The notes below the pieces were generated by a model. The model was not told the origin of the DNA, made no database searches, and saw only the letters and a program-made list of their open reading frames with translations. The position numbers and the translations under genes are program-made. A DNA stretch of 24,911 nt from JAKSSE01 sp045597645 (GTDB lineage: Bacteria > Bacillota > Clostridia > Lachnospirales > Lachnospiraceae), in contig JAZLKM010000069.1 of assembly GCA_045597645.1 (NCBI GenBank), forward strand, positions 1 to 24,911, given 5' to 3'. Position 1 is the stretch's first letter; every line of letters begins with the position of its first letter. Shown here in pieces: positions 8,498-16,850 of this stretch.

Positions 8498-9549
8498 CTT
8501 CTCGCCTCTAATGCTCCAATAAGCACCTCATTCTCGGAACGATTTTTCACCGCTATTCGGAAAAATCCCGTTCCAAGTCCCTCATAGTCACTGCAGTCTC
8601 TAATCAAAATTTTCCTGTCCAAAAGGTACTCATATATATCATCGTTTTCGCTATATATCAAAATAAATCCTGTGTCGGAATCAAACACCTCATATCCCAG
8701 TGACGTAAGCCTATCGCACAGGTGCCCCCTCTCCTTGGCAATTTCATCATTTATTGCCCGAAGCCAGCACTCATCCCTAAGGTACCTGCTGCCTACAACA
8801 CCAGCCTTTTGCGATAGCACAGATAGGTTCCACTCTGGAAGATATGAACGCAGCCTGCTAATATTTGCAGCCGCGGTAATCACATAGCCAACACGTAGCC
8901 CCGGAATCGCCAATAGCTTAGTAAAGGCGTTTATCACATAGAGCCCATCATATGCCTCCACATAATCAACCATTGAAATGCTCTCCCCATCAGTCATATG
9001 CAAGAAGCATTCGTCACAAATAATCTTAACGTTATGCAACTTGCATACCTCATAGGCCTTAAGTAAAATCTCACTCGGTATAAGCCTTCCAGTCGGGTTA
9101 TTAGGATTGGTTAAAAACAAAACTTCCAAACCATTTTGCGCTTCCAACTCCAGATAACTTACGAAAGCATCATCCAGTGCGAAACCATTTTCCATGCTCA
9201 GTTTATAAGTTACTATCTCGCAGCAGGTCTCAGCTCCAAGTGCATGCCTATAGCCACTAAAGCAGGGCTCAATCATCATCGCCCTTCTAGCCTCGAGCAT
9301 CGATACAATCGCAAAAATAAGCTCTGATGCTCCGTTGCCACCCCACACCATGGAACCATCTATTCCATAGACATCAGCTATTGCTCCTCGAAACTCTCTC
9401 TGCATAGTGTCCGGATAATGCCCCACTGTCTTGGCACTATTTTCCAGTATCTCCGAGATGATTCCAGAGCAATCCACCGGATTTAAGTTGACCGAAAAGT
9501 CGTATTCAATTGGTCTTGAATAAATATCACCGCCGTGGCTCATATGCAT
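8494..9549 (-). CDS. cobD: L-threonine-O-3-phosphate decarboxylase (PLP aminotransferase fold)
   Basis: Makes (R)-1-amino-2-propanol phosphate, the linker used by CbiB. The 351-residue fold type I PLP enzyme has HGGDIY at the start, VNLNP near 20, NPNNPTG (148-154), CDEC near 179 and the Schiff-base lysine in AFTKLLAIPGLRVGY (K211, R219), typical of Salmonella-type CobD. Histidinol-phosphate aminotransferase (HisC) is the main alternative, since the folds are close. The position between cbiB and cbiC and the HGGDIY start favour CobD. Start choice is uncertain between ATG 9549 and ATG 9543; neither has a strong Shine-Dalgarno. In enterobacterial naming this is cobD; the neighbouring cbiB is called cobD in aerobic species. 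Confidence 0.9.
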   Translation of the reverse strand: MHMSHGGDIYSRPIEYDFSVNLNPVDCSGIISEILENSAKTVGHYPDTMQREFRGAIADVYGIDGSMVWGGNGASELIFAIVSMLEARRAMMIEPCFSGYRHALGAETCCEIVTYKLSMENGFALDDAFVSYLELEAQNGLEVLFLTNPNNPTGRLIPSEILLKAYEVCKLHNVKIICDECFLHMTDGESISMVDYVEAYDGLYVINAFTKLLAIPGLRVGYVITAAANISRLRSYLPEWNLSVLSQKAGVVGSRYLRDECWLRAINDEIAKERGHLCDRLTSLGYEVFDSDTGFILIYSENDDIYEYLLDRKILIRDCSDYEGLGTGFFRIAVKNRSENEVLIGALEARR

Positions 9550-9553
9550 CCAA

Positions 9554-10549
9554 TCACAAACTAAAATTCGTAAGTACGAGCACCAAACCGCCTATAGCAA
9601 GGCACACAATCAGCGCCAGTACCTGTGTTCCAAACATGAGCTTTCCCGCTCTTTTAATATCAGCCACCTCAATCGGCCTAATATCATCACCTATGAATGG
9701 CTTTTTATGAACCTGACCAAAATAGCTGGCATCACCTGCAAGTCTTAGTCTCATGGCTCCAGCGCAGGCACTCTCAGTCTGGGCCGAATTAGGGCTCTTA
9801 TGGTTAAATCTGTCCCTCTTAAATATCCTCATGGCCTCGCGACCAGAGTAATCTTTTCCCAGAAGTCCTGCTGTCAATATCATGAAAATGGCACTAATCC
9901 TGGCGGGTATGAAGTTCACCACATCGTCAAGTCTTGCTGCGCACCGTCCATAGTCCTCATACTTGTCGTTGTGGTATCCCACCATTGAGTCCATAGTATT
10001 TATGGCCTTGTACACAAAACCTAGAATAGGACCTCCTGCGAATGTATAAATCAAAGGAGCTATTATTCCGTCCGATGTATTCTCCGCTACCGTCTCCACA
10101 GCCGCCCTGACTACTCCGGCCTCATCAAGGACATCCGTATCTCTGCCAACAATCATGGATACCGCTTTTTGACCTGCTTTTAGACCATCTGTGCTAAGCA
10201 TCTTTCCCACCTTCATACTCTCCACGTAAAGGCTTTTTGCCGCCAATATATAGCAAGTCAAAACGGCCTCAATGACCACTCCCGCATACGGGTGAATCAG
10301 GTAAGCTCCAATTAGTAGCCCGGCAGTAATCAATGCTGTAGTTATGATCACAATTAGCACGAGCAGTAAGCCGCATCTCCGCTCCGCTTTGCAATCTCTT
10401 TTCCCTGTCAAAAATGGTTCTAGCAGTTTCTTTTGAAGCGCGCTTATAAGGTTTCCTATCCACCTAATCGGGTGCGGCCATCCCAAGGGATCTCCAATTA
10501 TCCAATCAAGTATCACACCTGTCGCAAATGCGATCATATGATATAACAT
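9554..10549 (-). CDS. cbiB: Adenosylcobinamide-phosphate synthase
   Basis: Membrane enzyme that attaches aminopropanol (phosphate) to the f-carboxylate of adenosylcobyrate. The 331-residue protein shows DWIIGDP (15-21) followed by WPHPIRWIG, the AENTSDGIIAP segment near 155, YKAINTMDSM near 180 and a late HKSPNSAQTESACAGAM stretch, all family hallmarks. Hydrophobic segments lie at about 65-85, 90-105, 160-180, 215-230 and at the C-terminus. ATG 10549 has AGGATAG directly upstream. It overlaps the phosphatase gene by 44 nt. Confidence 0.95.
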   Translation of the reverse strand: MLYHMIAFATGVILDWIIGDPLGWPHPIRWIGNLISALQKKLLEPFLTGKRDCKAERRCGLLLVLIVIITTALITAGLLIGAYLIHPYAGVVIEAVLTCYILAAKSLYVESMKVGKMLSTDGLKAGQKAVSMIVGRDTDVLDEAGVVRAAVETVAENTSDGIIAPLIYTFAGGPILGFVYKAINTMDSMVGYHNDKYEDYGRCAARLDDVVNFIPARISAIFMILTAGLLGKDYSGREAMRIFKRDRFNHKSPNSAQTESACAGAMRLRLAGDASYFGQVHKKPFIGDDIRPIEVADIKRAGKLMFGTQVLALIVCLAIGGLVLVLTNFSL

Positions 10550-11126
10550 CTATCCTATCCTCTCCCGTAAGGCACCTCACCAGATACGCCTGGCCACACT
10601 GAATCTGAAAATCATAGTAATCATGGCCTGTTAGCGCACTCATGATGGCCATAATACTGCCGCCGTGAATCACAAAAGGAACTATCTTTTGACCGTAGGC
10701 TTCACATTCCCTTGTGACTGTATCTGTGAACGCAGCCAAAGTTCTGTTGACGAATGCATCCCTGGACTCTCCCCCAGGAAAAGGAAGCTTCCCGTTTGAG
10801 TCAATCCAATTCTGGTACTCCTCATTGCCATTTAGCTCGTTATAATTTTTATTTTCAAACTCACCAAAGTCCGTCTCAGTTAATCCACTAATCTCCACCT
10901 GCTCAGCTTCTGGAAATATGACTTGTGCTGTCTGCTTACATCTAAGCATGGGACTTGTATATACCTTCTCATATAGGTCCCATTCTTTCAGACTGTCTTG
11001 AAGCCATTTAAGTCCATCTATTCCCACCTGACATAGCGACTCGTCGGTCCTTGCTCCTACATATCTTTTTTCAATATTCCCATGGGTCTTGCCGTGACGA
11101 ATCAGTAGACATGTGATTTCTCTCAT
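10506..11126 (-). CDS. cobC: Histidine phosphatase family protein, probable alpha-ribazole phosphatase
   Basis: A 206-residue member of the phosphoglycerate mutase/acid phosphatase superfamily: LLIRHGKTHGN with the phospho-acceptor histidine (H11), YTSPMLRCKQTA near 55, a central acidic ETDFGEFENKNY segment near 80, and VIHGGSIMAIM with the second histidine. Family members in this context dephosphorylate alpha-ribazole-5'-phosphate or adenosylcobalamin-5'-phosphate, and the place between cobS and cbiB supports that. The superfamily is broad, so substrate is inferred from context. The ATG at 11126 makes an ATGA overlap with the cobS stop; longer in-frame starts only extend into cobS. Confidence 0.87.
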   Translation of the reverse strand: MREITCLLIRHGKTHGNIEKRYVGARTDESLCQVGIDGLKWLQDSLKEWDLYEKVYTSPMLRCKQTAQVIFPEAEQVEISGLTETDFGEFENKNYNELNGNEEYQNWIDSNGKLPFPGGESRDAFVNRTLAAFTDTVTRECEAYGQKIVPFVIHGGSIMAIMSALTGHDYYDFQIQCGQAYLVRCLTGEDRIDVISYDRICDRCDT

Positions 11127-11905
11127 AAAGCCTCCCACGGAATGTATGATATAACCGCAAGTGTCACAAGAAGCCACCGCTCCAAGCTTACAATGCTATA
11201 ACCGGACGTATCTCCAGTCACTCCGCCAAACTGCTTGTAGCACATTTGTCTGTAGTACAGAAAAAAGACACCACTCACCAAGGCCACAGCCACTCCAGCA
11301 ACCCATTCAAGCCATAACATAAATGCAATTCCAATGCCCAGCTGCAGGATGCACATTATCATATCGATCCTAGTACTATTGCCAGTCTCCATCTGAAGCA
11401 TCCCTGTTTTTTTGGCATGCCCCAGTCCCAAATTTGATATCCCGGCAAGTGCCCTTGCTATGAAAAATATGGCAAAATATCCATGTATGTAGCTGACACT
11501 ATCCTGGCTAACCAGAGCTGCCAATGCTCCCATCCATGCAAGCCCAAGCATAGCGAGCCTTATAATTGCAAAAGCACCAATATGCGGATCCTTTAAAATC
11601 TGAAGCTTTTCCTCGGGCGACTTATATGACCTTAATGCGTCCTGCACATCCATATAACCATCCACATGAAATCCGCCAGTCACAATTAGCGGTACGACTG
11701 TGTAAAGCGCCACCTTACAGATAAGCGGCAGCTCAACCAGACCGAACAAGTAATATAATCCCCATGATATAAGCCCTATCACAATTCCCACCCACGGCAG
11801 AAATATTACATTGTGCTTCATATCATCGTTAGTCCACTCAAATCTTGGCATAGGTATCTGTGAATACAGCGAAAATGCCACAATTAAATTTTTAATCAGC
11901 TTCAT
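11123..11905 (-). CDS. cobS: Adenosylcobinamide-GDP ribazoletransferase (cobalamin synthase)
   Basis: Integral membrane enzyme that joins adenosylcobinamide-GDP to alpha-ribazole (phosphate), closing the nucleotide loop. The 260-residue protein has the conserved acidic motif GGFHVDGYMDVQDA (77-90), the KDPHIGAFA segment (105-113) and several hydrophobic helices. The N-terminus MKLIKNLIVAFSLYSQIPMP is typical of the family, so ATG 11905 (AAAGG upstream) is chosen over ATG 11923. It overlaps the end of cobU by 14 nt and ends in an ATGA overlap with the phosphatase. Confidence 0.94.
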   Translation of the reverse strand: MKLIKNLIVAFSLYSQIPMPRFEWTNDDMKHNVIFLPWVGIVIGLISWGLYYLFGLVELPLICKVALYTVVPLIVTGGFHVDGYMDVQDALRSYKSPEEKLQILKDPHIGAFAIIRLAMLGLAWMGALAALVSQDSVSYIHGYFAIFFIARALAGISNLGLGHAKKTGMLQMETGNSTRIDMIMCILQLGIGIAFMLWLEWVAGVAVALVSGVFFLYYRQMCYKQFGGVTGDTSGYSIVSLERWLLVTLAVISYIPWEAL

Positions 11906-12446
11906 ACCTTTGCCACTTTCCATCTATAGAGCAATATGTCACATCCGATATTGCCATAAGCTCTTTGTTGATCATTGAAACTAGATTCACGTAGCGTATC
12001 GTGTCATCATCGTACCCATCATCTTCCCTTGGAAAATCGTTGGTTACCACCACCAGATTACCAGCTTTTGAATTAAGAAAATCCACATCAGACACAACCT
12101 TATTAATAATCTGCATGTCACCTTGAGACTCCATACCATCTCTGTGCATTTCATTTCCAATAAGATTAGACATGCATTCCAAAAGCAGTGTTGCCTCACA
12201 CATCTCCAGTGAATCAGATGCACATAGCTTGACCATTTCTGTCGCCACATCCACAGGCCATTCCAAAGTGATAAAGCCCTTTCCTTCCCTCATTTTCCTA
12301 TGCCTTTCCACCCGCCTTTTTCCATCTTCGCCAAATGGAATCATGGTGGCGATATAGTACTTCTGATTGTCAGCTGACAGCTCCTCAGATATATTTTCCG
12401 CTAACAGGGACTTGCCACTATCTGGAGTCCCCACCACTAATATCAT
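11892..12446 (-). CDS. cobU: Adenosylcobinamide kinase / adenosylcobinamide-phosphate guanylyltransferase, divergent
   Basis: CobU phosphorylates adenosylcobinamide and then transfers GMP to it. Here 184 residues show a P-loop GTPDSGKS (6-13; the usual form is GGARSGKS), YIATMIPFGED near 31, and VERHRKMREGKGFITLEWP with H49 in the place of the guanylylated histidine. The later part is divergent: the family's NE-G-GIVP stretch is replaced by TNDFPREDDGYDD, although the VNLVSMINKEL helix matches the usual R-(F/Y)RD-x-G-x-x-NQ region in position. Identity is secured by the place between cobT and cobS. A GTG at 12449 overlapping the cobT stop is an alternative start. Confidence 0.86.
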   Translation of the reverse strand: MILVVGTPDSGKSLLAENISEELSADNQKYYIATMIPFGEDGKRRVERHRKMREGKGFITLEWPVDVATEMVKLCASDSLEMCEATLLLECMSNLIGNEMHRDGMESQGDMQIINKVVSDVDFLNSKAGNLVVVTNDFPREDDGYDDDTIRYVNLVSMINKELMAISDVTYCSIDGKWQRYEAD

Positions 12447-12448
12447 CA

Positions 12449-13531
12449 CTACGCAAACCTCTCGTAATCCTCTATACCTGCATCAGCAAATCCCAGCCCG
12501 TTCTGATACAGATAAAGTGCCTGGTCGATAAGTGGGATAAGCATCAAAGCTCCAGTCCCCTCGCCCAGGGCCATTTTGCCATTTATGTAGGGCGACTTCC
12601 CCAGCTTATCTAACACAAGCTTCGTCGCCTGCTCCCTGCCACTGTGTGATGCAATCATATAGTCCCTGGCTCCATTTGCGAAAATGTCCGCCAAAAGAGC
12701 CGCTACTGCACTGATAGCGCCATCAATAATAACGGGAATCCTATGCACAGCGCAGCCTATAAATGCTCCGCACATTGCAGCTATGTCATAGCCTCCAAGG
12801 CAGCCAAGTATCAATAGTGCCCGCTCCCTGACATCAGTAACGCTGGCAAAATCTGCCTCATACTTTGCTATGCCATCCTTCACCACTGTTTGCTTTCTTA
12901 GTAGACCAGCATCATCAAGTCCCGCACCTCGTCCAACTATCTGTGCACTGTCAATATCAAGTAATGCAGCTAGTACAGCCGCAGAGGTAGTAGTATTACC
13001 TATACCCATCTCTCCCGTCGCAATAAGCTTTGCGCCTTGCCCAACCTGCTCTGACACTACTTCCACTCCAGCCTCAATTGCACGCAGTGCCTGCTCCTCA
13101 CACATTGCTGGTGTCGTGAGAAAATCATTGGTACCCATGGTAATCTTCCTATCGAGTACTCCATCAAAAAGTTCCGAGCTATTAATCCCTACATCTACTG
13201 GAACAACTTTGGTATTGCAGCTTCTCGCCAGCATGCACGCTGTGCTCTTCCCCTGTCCTAGTGCTGTAGCAATCTTGCTTGTCACGTCCTGCCCGCTTTG
13301 GGTAACTTTCCTGGATACAATTCCATTATCAGAGCAAAATACCAAAAGAACTCTGTCATCTACAGAAGGAAAAACGCTGCCCTGTATGCTTGCAATCTGA
13401 CAGATAAGCTCCTCAAAATCCCCCATGCCGTCTATGGGTTTTGAAAGATGATCCCAACGATATTTTGATTGCTCATATATTTTCCTGTCAGGTGATTCTA
13501 TTTTGATGTCAAATAGTTCCTGCTTAGTCAT
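12449..13531 (-). CDS. cobT: Nicotinate-nucleotide--dimethylbenzimidazole phosphoribosyltransferase
   Basis: Activates the lower-ligand base by transferring ribose phosphate from nicotinate mononucleotide, giving alpha-ribazole-5'-phosphate. The 360-residue protein has SDNGIVSRKVTQSGQDVT near 67, the GEMGIGNTTTSAA motif (173-185), IIDGAISAVAALL near 268, SHSGREQAT near 295 and the catalytic glutamate in LGEGTGALM (E324). It starts in an ATGA overlap with the ABC-CbiP fusion. No DMB synthesis genes (bluB or bza) are in the window, so the natural base is not known; family members accept purines and phenolics to different extents. Confidence 0.96.
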   Translation of the reverse strand: MTKQELFDIKIESPDRKIYEQSKYRWDHLSKPIDGMGDFEELICQIASIQGSVFPSVDDRVLLVFCSDNGIVSRKVTQSGQDVTSKIATALGQGKSTACMLARSCNTKVVPVDVGINSSELFDGVLDRKITMGTNDFLTTPAMCEEQALRAIEAGVEVVSEQVGQGAKLIATGEMGIGNTTTSAAVLAALLDIDSAQIVGRGAGLDDAGLLRKQTVVKDGIAKYEADFASVTDVRERALLILGCLGGYDIAAMCGAFIGCAVHRIPVIIDGAISAVAALLADIFANGARDYMIASHSGREQATKLVLDKLGKSPYINGKMALGEGTGALMLIPLIDQALYLYQNGLGFADAGIEDYERFA

Positions 13532-15813
13532 CTATCCACTCCCATGATTTTGTAGATCAGATCCATATCCATATAGCTACGCATTGTGTCTGCCAGCTTG
13601 TCATACTCTTGTTCCTTGAGCTTCTTATAATCGATTACGTTATCAAGATTAATATCAACGCCTTTTCTTACAGCCAGTACATCCACAATTTTTCTAGCGA
13701 TGTCCCCTGTGTCAAAAATACCGTGTACGTAGCTGCCCCATACATTACCCATGCAGTAGCCCGAGCCATCAGATGTATATTCAGCCACTGCATTATCAAC
13801 CGGAGTGGTCTGTCCCATATGTATCTCGTAGCCTACGTAGTTCATGTCAGCAAGGCATGAAAAGATTCCTGTCGGAGCCACAAACGCGCCTGAAACCTGG
13901 CTTGTACGCTTTTCTCCAGTCAGCACAGTCTCAAGAGGCAACAGTCCCAACCCCAAAATTTCTCCACCGCACTCTACCCCCTGGGGATCACATATTTTCC
14001 CCCCGAGCATCTGATAGCCTCCACATATTCCCATGATAGGTCTGTCTGCGGCGTTGTATTTTTTGATTGCAGACTCCAGACCAGTCTCCTTTAGCCATCT
14101 CATGTCAGCAATGGTATTTTTGCTGCCAGGGATGATGAGCATGTCCATACCTTCCAGCTCATCTACAGCTGTGATATACCTCACGCCCACACCATCAATC
14201 TGGTCAAACACATCAAAGTCTGTGAAGTTCGCAATATGCGGCAGCCTTATGACACCAAGCTTAACTTGTGCGTTTACTTTTCTATCGAATTTCTCAGAAA
14301 GAGAATCCTCGTCCTCCAGCTTAAGGTGCATATAAGGCACTACTCCAGCCACCGGTATCCGGCCTCTCTCCTCGAGCATCTCTATGCCGGGGTCAAGAAT
14401 AGTCTTATCGCCCCTGAATTTGTTGACTATAAGCCCCTTTACTCTGGCTCTCTCATTCTCATCCAGGAGCTCAATGGTGCCAAGCAGCTGTGCAAACACT
14501 CCGCCTCTGTCTATATCTCCAACCAGAAGGACCGGAGCGTCCACCATATTTGCCATGCCCATATTCACAATGTCATTGGCCTTTAGATTAATCTCTGCCG
14601 GCGAGCCCGCTCCCTCTATGACGATTATGTCCGCCTGCTCCTGAAGCTTATCCACCGCAGACAAAATGTCACCTACAAGCTGTGTCTTATACTCAAAGTA
14701 CTCTCTGGCTCTCATGTTGCCACGAACCTGGCCGTTCACTATGACTTGGGAGCCACTGTCGCTGGTGGGTTTTAACAGAATTGGGTTCATGTATACACTA
14801 GGCTTTACACCTGCCGCCTCAGCCTGCATCACCTGAGCGCGCCCCATCTCTAGTCCTTCCTCAGTGACAAAGCTATTTAGCGCCATATTTTGGGACTTAA
14901 ACGGAGCAACCCTATAACCATCCTGTTTGAAAATCCTGCAAAGGCCAGCCACAATTAGACTTTTCCCTGCACTAGACATGGTCCCTTGCACCATAAGAAA
15001 GTGAGCCTTTTTATTTTCAAGTCGCTGTGTTATCTGCGCTGACGGATTAGTGTACGGTCTAAAATTGTAGACGTCCCCCAATAAGCCTGGCTTTACGTCA
15101 AATAGCTGCTCAATATATGTGGTGTTAAACACTTGCTTCGGTGTATCTATCCTGTCAATCTGTCCATCTCTAGATACGCATACCACCAGGTCTGCTACCT
15201 TAGCCGCCAGCTCCAGCTCATGCAAGGACATAAGAATGCCCATGCCCTGATTGTGTGACAATGCCTTCAAGGTCTCGACGAAATTCAGTTTGTATCCAAT
15301 ATCCAGGAAGCTGGTTGGCTCGTCGAGAATCATATACTGAGGCTTTTGAGCTATAGCTCTGGCCAAGAGCACCCGCTGCCTCTGACCATCACTTAGCTTG
15401 CCAAAATCCTCATCTTTATTCTCATAGGCCCCTACAATATGCAGTGCCTCATTTATTGCCTCCACGTCCTCAGCAGACAGCTTGCCCAGAAGTCCTGTGT
15501 ACGGGTATCTGCCGCCTGCCACCACCTGCGATACAGTGATGTACTCAGTTCTCGTCTTCGAGGTAATCATTGAGGCCATCCGTCTAGCCCTGTCGTTTAA
15601 TTCCATATTCTTAAGGGTCTCATCCCCGATTAGGACCTCGCCTGACAGTGGCTCAATGAGTCCTGCCACAGTCTTTAGAATTGTGGACTTTCCAGCACCG
15701 TTAGGGCCTATCAGCACCACAATTTTCCCTGACTTAACCTCAAGGCTTACATTTTCCAACACTATTTTTTTGTCATATCCCACTGTTAGATTATTTGTAA
15801 TCAGCTCTGACAT
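13528..15813 (-). CDS. Fusion of FecCD-type ABC transporter ATPase and cobyric acid synthase
   Basis: A 761-residue chain. Residues 1 to about 258 are a BtuD/FecE-like ATPase: Walker A GPNGAGKST (36-44), signature LSDGQ (140-144), Walker B MILDEP (161-166), switch histidine H198. About 270-761 are cobyric acid synthase (CbiP/CobQ): P-loop GTMSSAGKS (277-285), FKSQNMALNS near 305, EGAGSPAEIN near 400, GDIDRGGVFAQL near 432, glutaminase nucleophile in GICGGYQMLGG (C597) and a late YVHGIFD (H697). The ATPase partner is the adjacent permease; CbiP amidates four side chains of adenosylcobyrinate diamide. No stop or frameshift separates the halves, and the linker (about 259-269) is short. ATG 15813 has AGGAG just upstream; a longer frame to 15939 lies inside the permease gene. 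It ends in an ATGA overlap with cobT. Confidence 0.94.
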   Translation of the reverse strand: MSELITNNLTVGYDKKIVLENVSLEVKSGKIVVLIGPNGAGKSTILKTVAGLIEPLSGEVLIGDETLKNMELNDRARRMASMITSKTRTEYITVSQVVAGGRYPYTGLLGKLSAEDVEAINEALHIVGAYENKDEDFGKLSDGQRQRVLLARAIAQKPQYMILDEPTSFLDIGYKLNFVETLKALSHNQGMGILMSLHELELAAKVADLVVCVSRDGQIDRIDTPKQVFNTTYIEQLFDVKPGLLGDVYNFRPYTNPSAQITQRLENKKAHFLMVQGTMSSAGKSLIVAGLCRIFKQDGYRVAPFKSQNMALNSFVTEEGLEMGRAQVMQAEAAGVKPSVYMNPILLKPTSDSGSQVIVNGQVRGNMRAREYFEYKTQLVGDILSAVDKLQEQADIIVIEGAGSPAEINLKANDIVNMGMANMVDAPVLLVGDIDRGGVFAQLLGTIELLDENERARVKGLIVNKFRGDKTILDPGIEMLEERGRIPVAGVVPYMHLKLEDEDSLSEKFDRKVNAQVKLGVIRLPHIANFTDFDVFDQIDGVGVRYITAVDELEGMDMLIIPGSKNTIADMRWLKETGLESAIKKYNAADRPIMGICGGYQMLGGKICDPQGVECGGEILGLGLLPLETVLTGEKRTSQVSGAFVAPTGIFSCLADMNYVGYEIHMGQTTPVDNAVAEYTSDGSGYCMGNVWGSYVHGIFDTGDIARKIVDVLAVRKGVDINLDNVIDYKKLKEQEYDKLADTMRSYMDMDLIYKIMGVDR

Positions 15814-15836
15814 GGACAGCTCCTGCTTTCTACTTC

Positions 15837-16844
15837 TCACACATCCTGTTTTTTGCCAAGCAGCATCATTATTACAATCGGTGCTCCAAATACCGCGGTA
15901 ATGGTGCTGACGCTCAGCTCCATTGGTGCAAACATGCATCTGGCTATAAGGTCACACAGCAGGCAAGCTGCCGCTCCTCCCAAAAATGATGCAAATATCA
16001 TGGTCCTTACATTTCCAGTGCGGGTGACGCGCCTAATCACATGAGGCACAGCAATGCCCACAAATGATATAGGGCCTGCGAAGGCTGTAACCGTAGCTGA
16101 CAAAAGGCTCGATACCAATATGAGAAGTAACCTGAACAGTCTTATATTCACACCCACACTTCTGGCGTAATTTTCTCCAAACAGATAAACCGATATGCCT
16201 TTAGACAATAGAAATGCACATAGCACTCCGACCAATACCACCGGTGCTATTATGCCCACGTTGCTCCAGGACGCGGCTCCAAATGAACCCATAGACCAAT
16301 TATGCAGATTGACAATATTTGAGTCATCAGCGAAAGCTACGATTAGCTCCGTGGCAGCAGAGCACACATATCCTATCATCACACCGCACACGATGAGGAC
16401 AGACATATTTTTCACTCGTTTCGCCACCATTACCACCAGAAAGGCTGCTATGCATGAGCCCACAAAGGCAGCCCCCACCATCATTATGGAGCTCATACTA
16501 AAAAGGAATCTGTATGAGATAACCATAAGTACAGCCACAAACAGCTTAGCACCGGATGATATTCCCAGCACGAACGGGCCAGCAATGGGATTTGCAAAAA
16601 ATGACTGCAGCAAATATCCCGACAGTGCCAGCGCTCCTCCCAATACGGCCGCCTCAATAAGGCGCGGAAGCCTTATCTCCCACACAATGACGCCAGCCAT
16701 ATCTGTGGTGTTATGATTAAATAAAATGTCTGCCATCTGGCTAAAGCTCACACTGCTGCTACCTGCAAAAAGATTGGCACAAACCAGCGCGATAATGCAG
16801 CATATTAAGATGACATATACTATTGCAGTTCTCTTTTTAATCAT
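15837..16844 (-). CDS. btuC: FecCD/BtuC-family ABC transporter permease
   Basis: Membrane subunit of an importer for vitamin B12, corrinoids, haem or Fe-chelates. The 335-residue protein has an N-terminal membrane helix, WEIRLPRLIEAAVLGGALALSG near 55 (typical of the family), the FANPIAGPFVLGISSGAK stretch near 87, about nine further hydrophobic segments, and GPISFVGIAVPHVIRR near 260, the FecCD loop that contacts the ATPase. Its ATPase is the N-terminal half of the next gene and its binding protein the previous one. The substrate cannot be read from the sequence. The gene symbol follows the B12 context and is tentative. Confidence 0.9.
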   Translation of the reverse strand: MIKKRTAIVYVILICCIIALVCANLFAGSSSVSFSQMADILFNHNTTDMAGVIVWEIRLPRLIEAAVLGGALALSGYLLQSFFANPIAGPFVLGISSGAKLFVAVLMVISYRFLFSMSSIMMVGAAFVGSCIAAFLVVMVAKRVKNMSVLIVCGVMIGYVCSAATELIVAFADDSNIVNLHNWSMGSFGAASWSNVGIIAPVVLVGVLCAFLLSKGISVYLFGENYARSVGVNIRLFRLLLILVSSLLSATVTAFAGPISFVGIAVPHVIRRVTRTGNVRTMIFASFLGGAAACLLCDLIARCMFAPMELSVSTITAVFGAPIVIMMLLGKKQDV

Positions 16845-16850
16845 CTATCT

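Noticed and set aside
12870..13400. A 176-codon plus-strand reading frame
   Set aside because: It is the antisense shadow of cobT, which has full family motifs; the predicted protein is Ser/Pro/Thr-rich with no domain character.
15814..15939. Upstream extension of the ABC-CbiP fusion by 42 residues
   Set aside because: It lies inside the permease gene in another frame, is not ABC-like, and the ATG at 15813 has its own AGGAG site.
16195..16716. A 173-codon plus-strand reading frame
   Set aside because: Antisense shadow of the FecCD permease; no Shine-Dalgarno and no recognisable domain.
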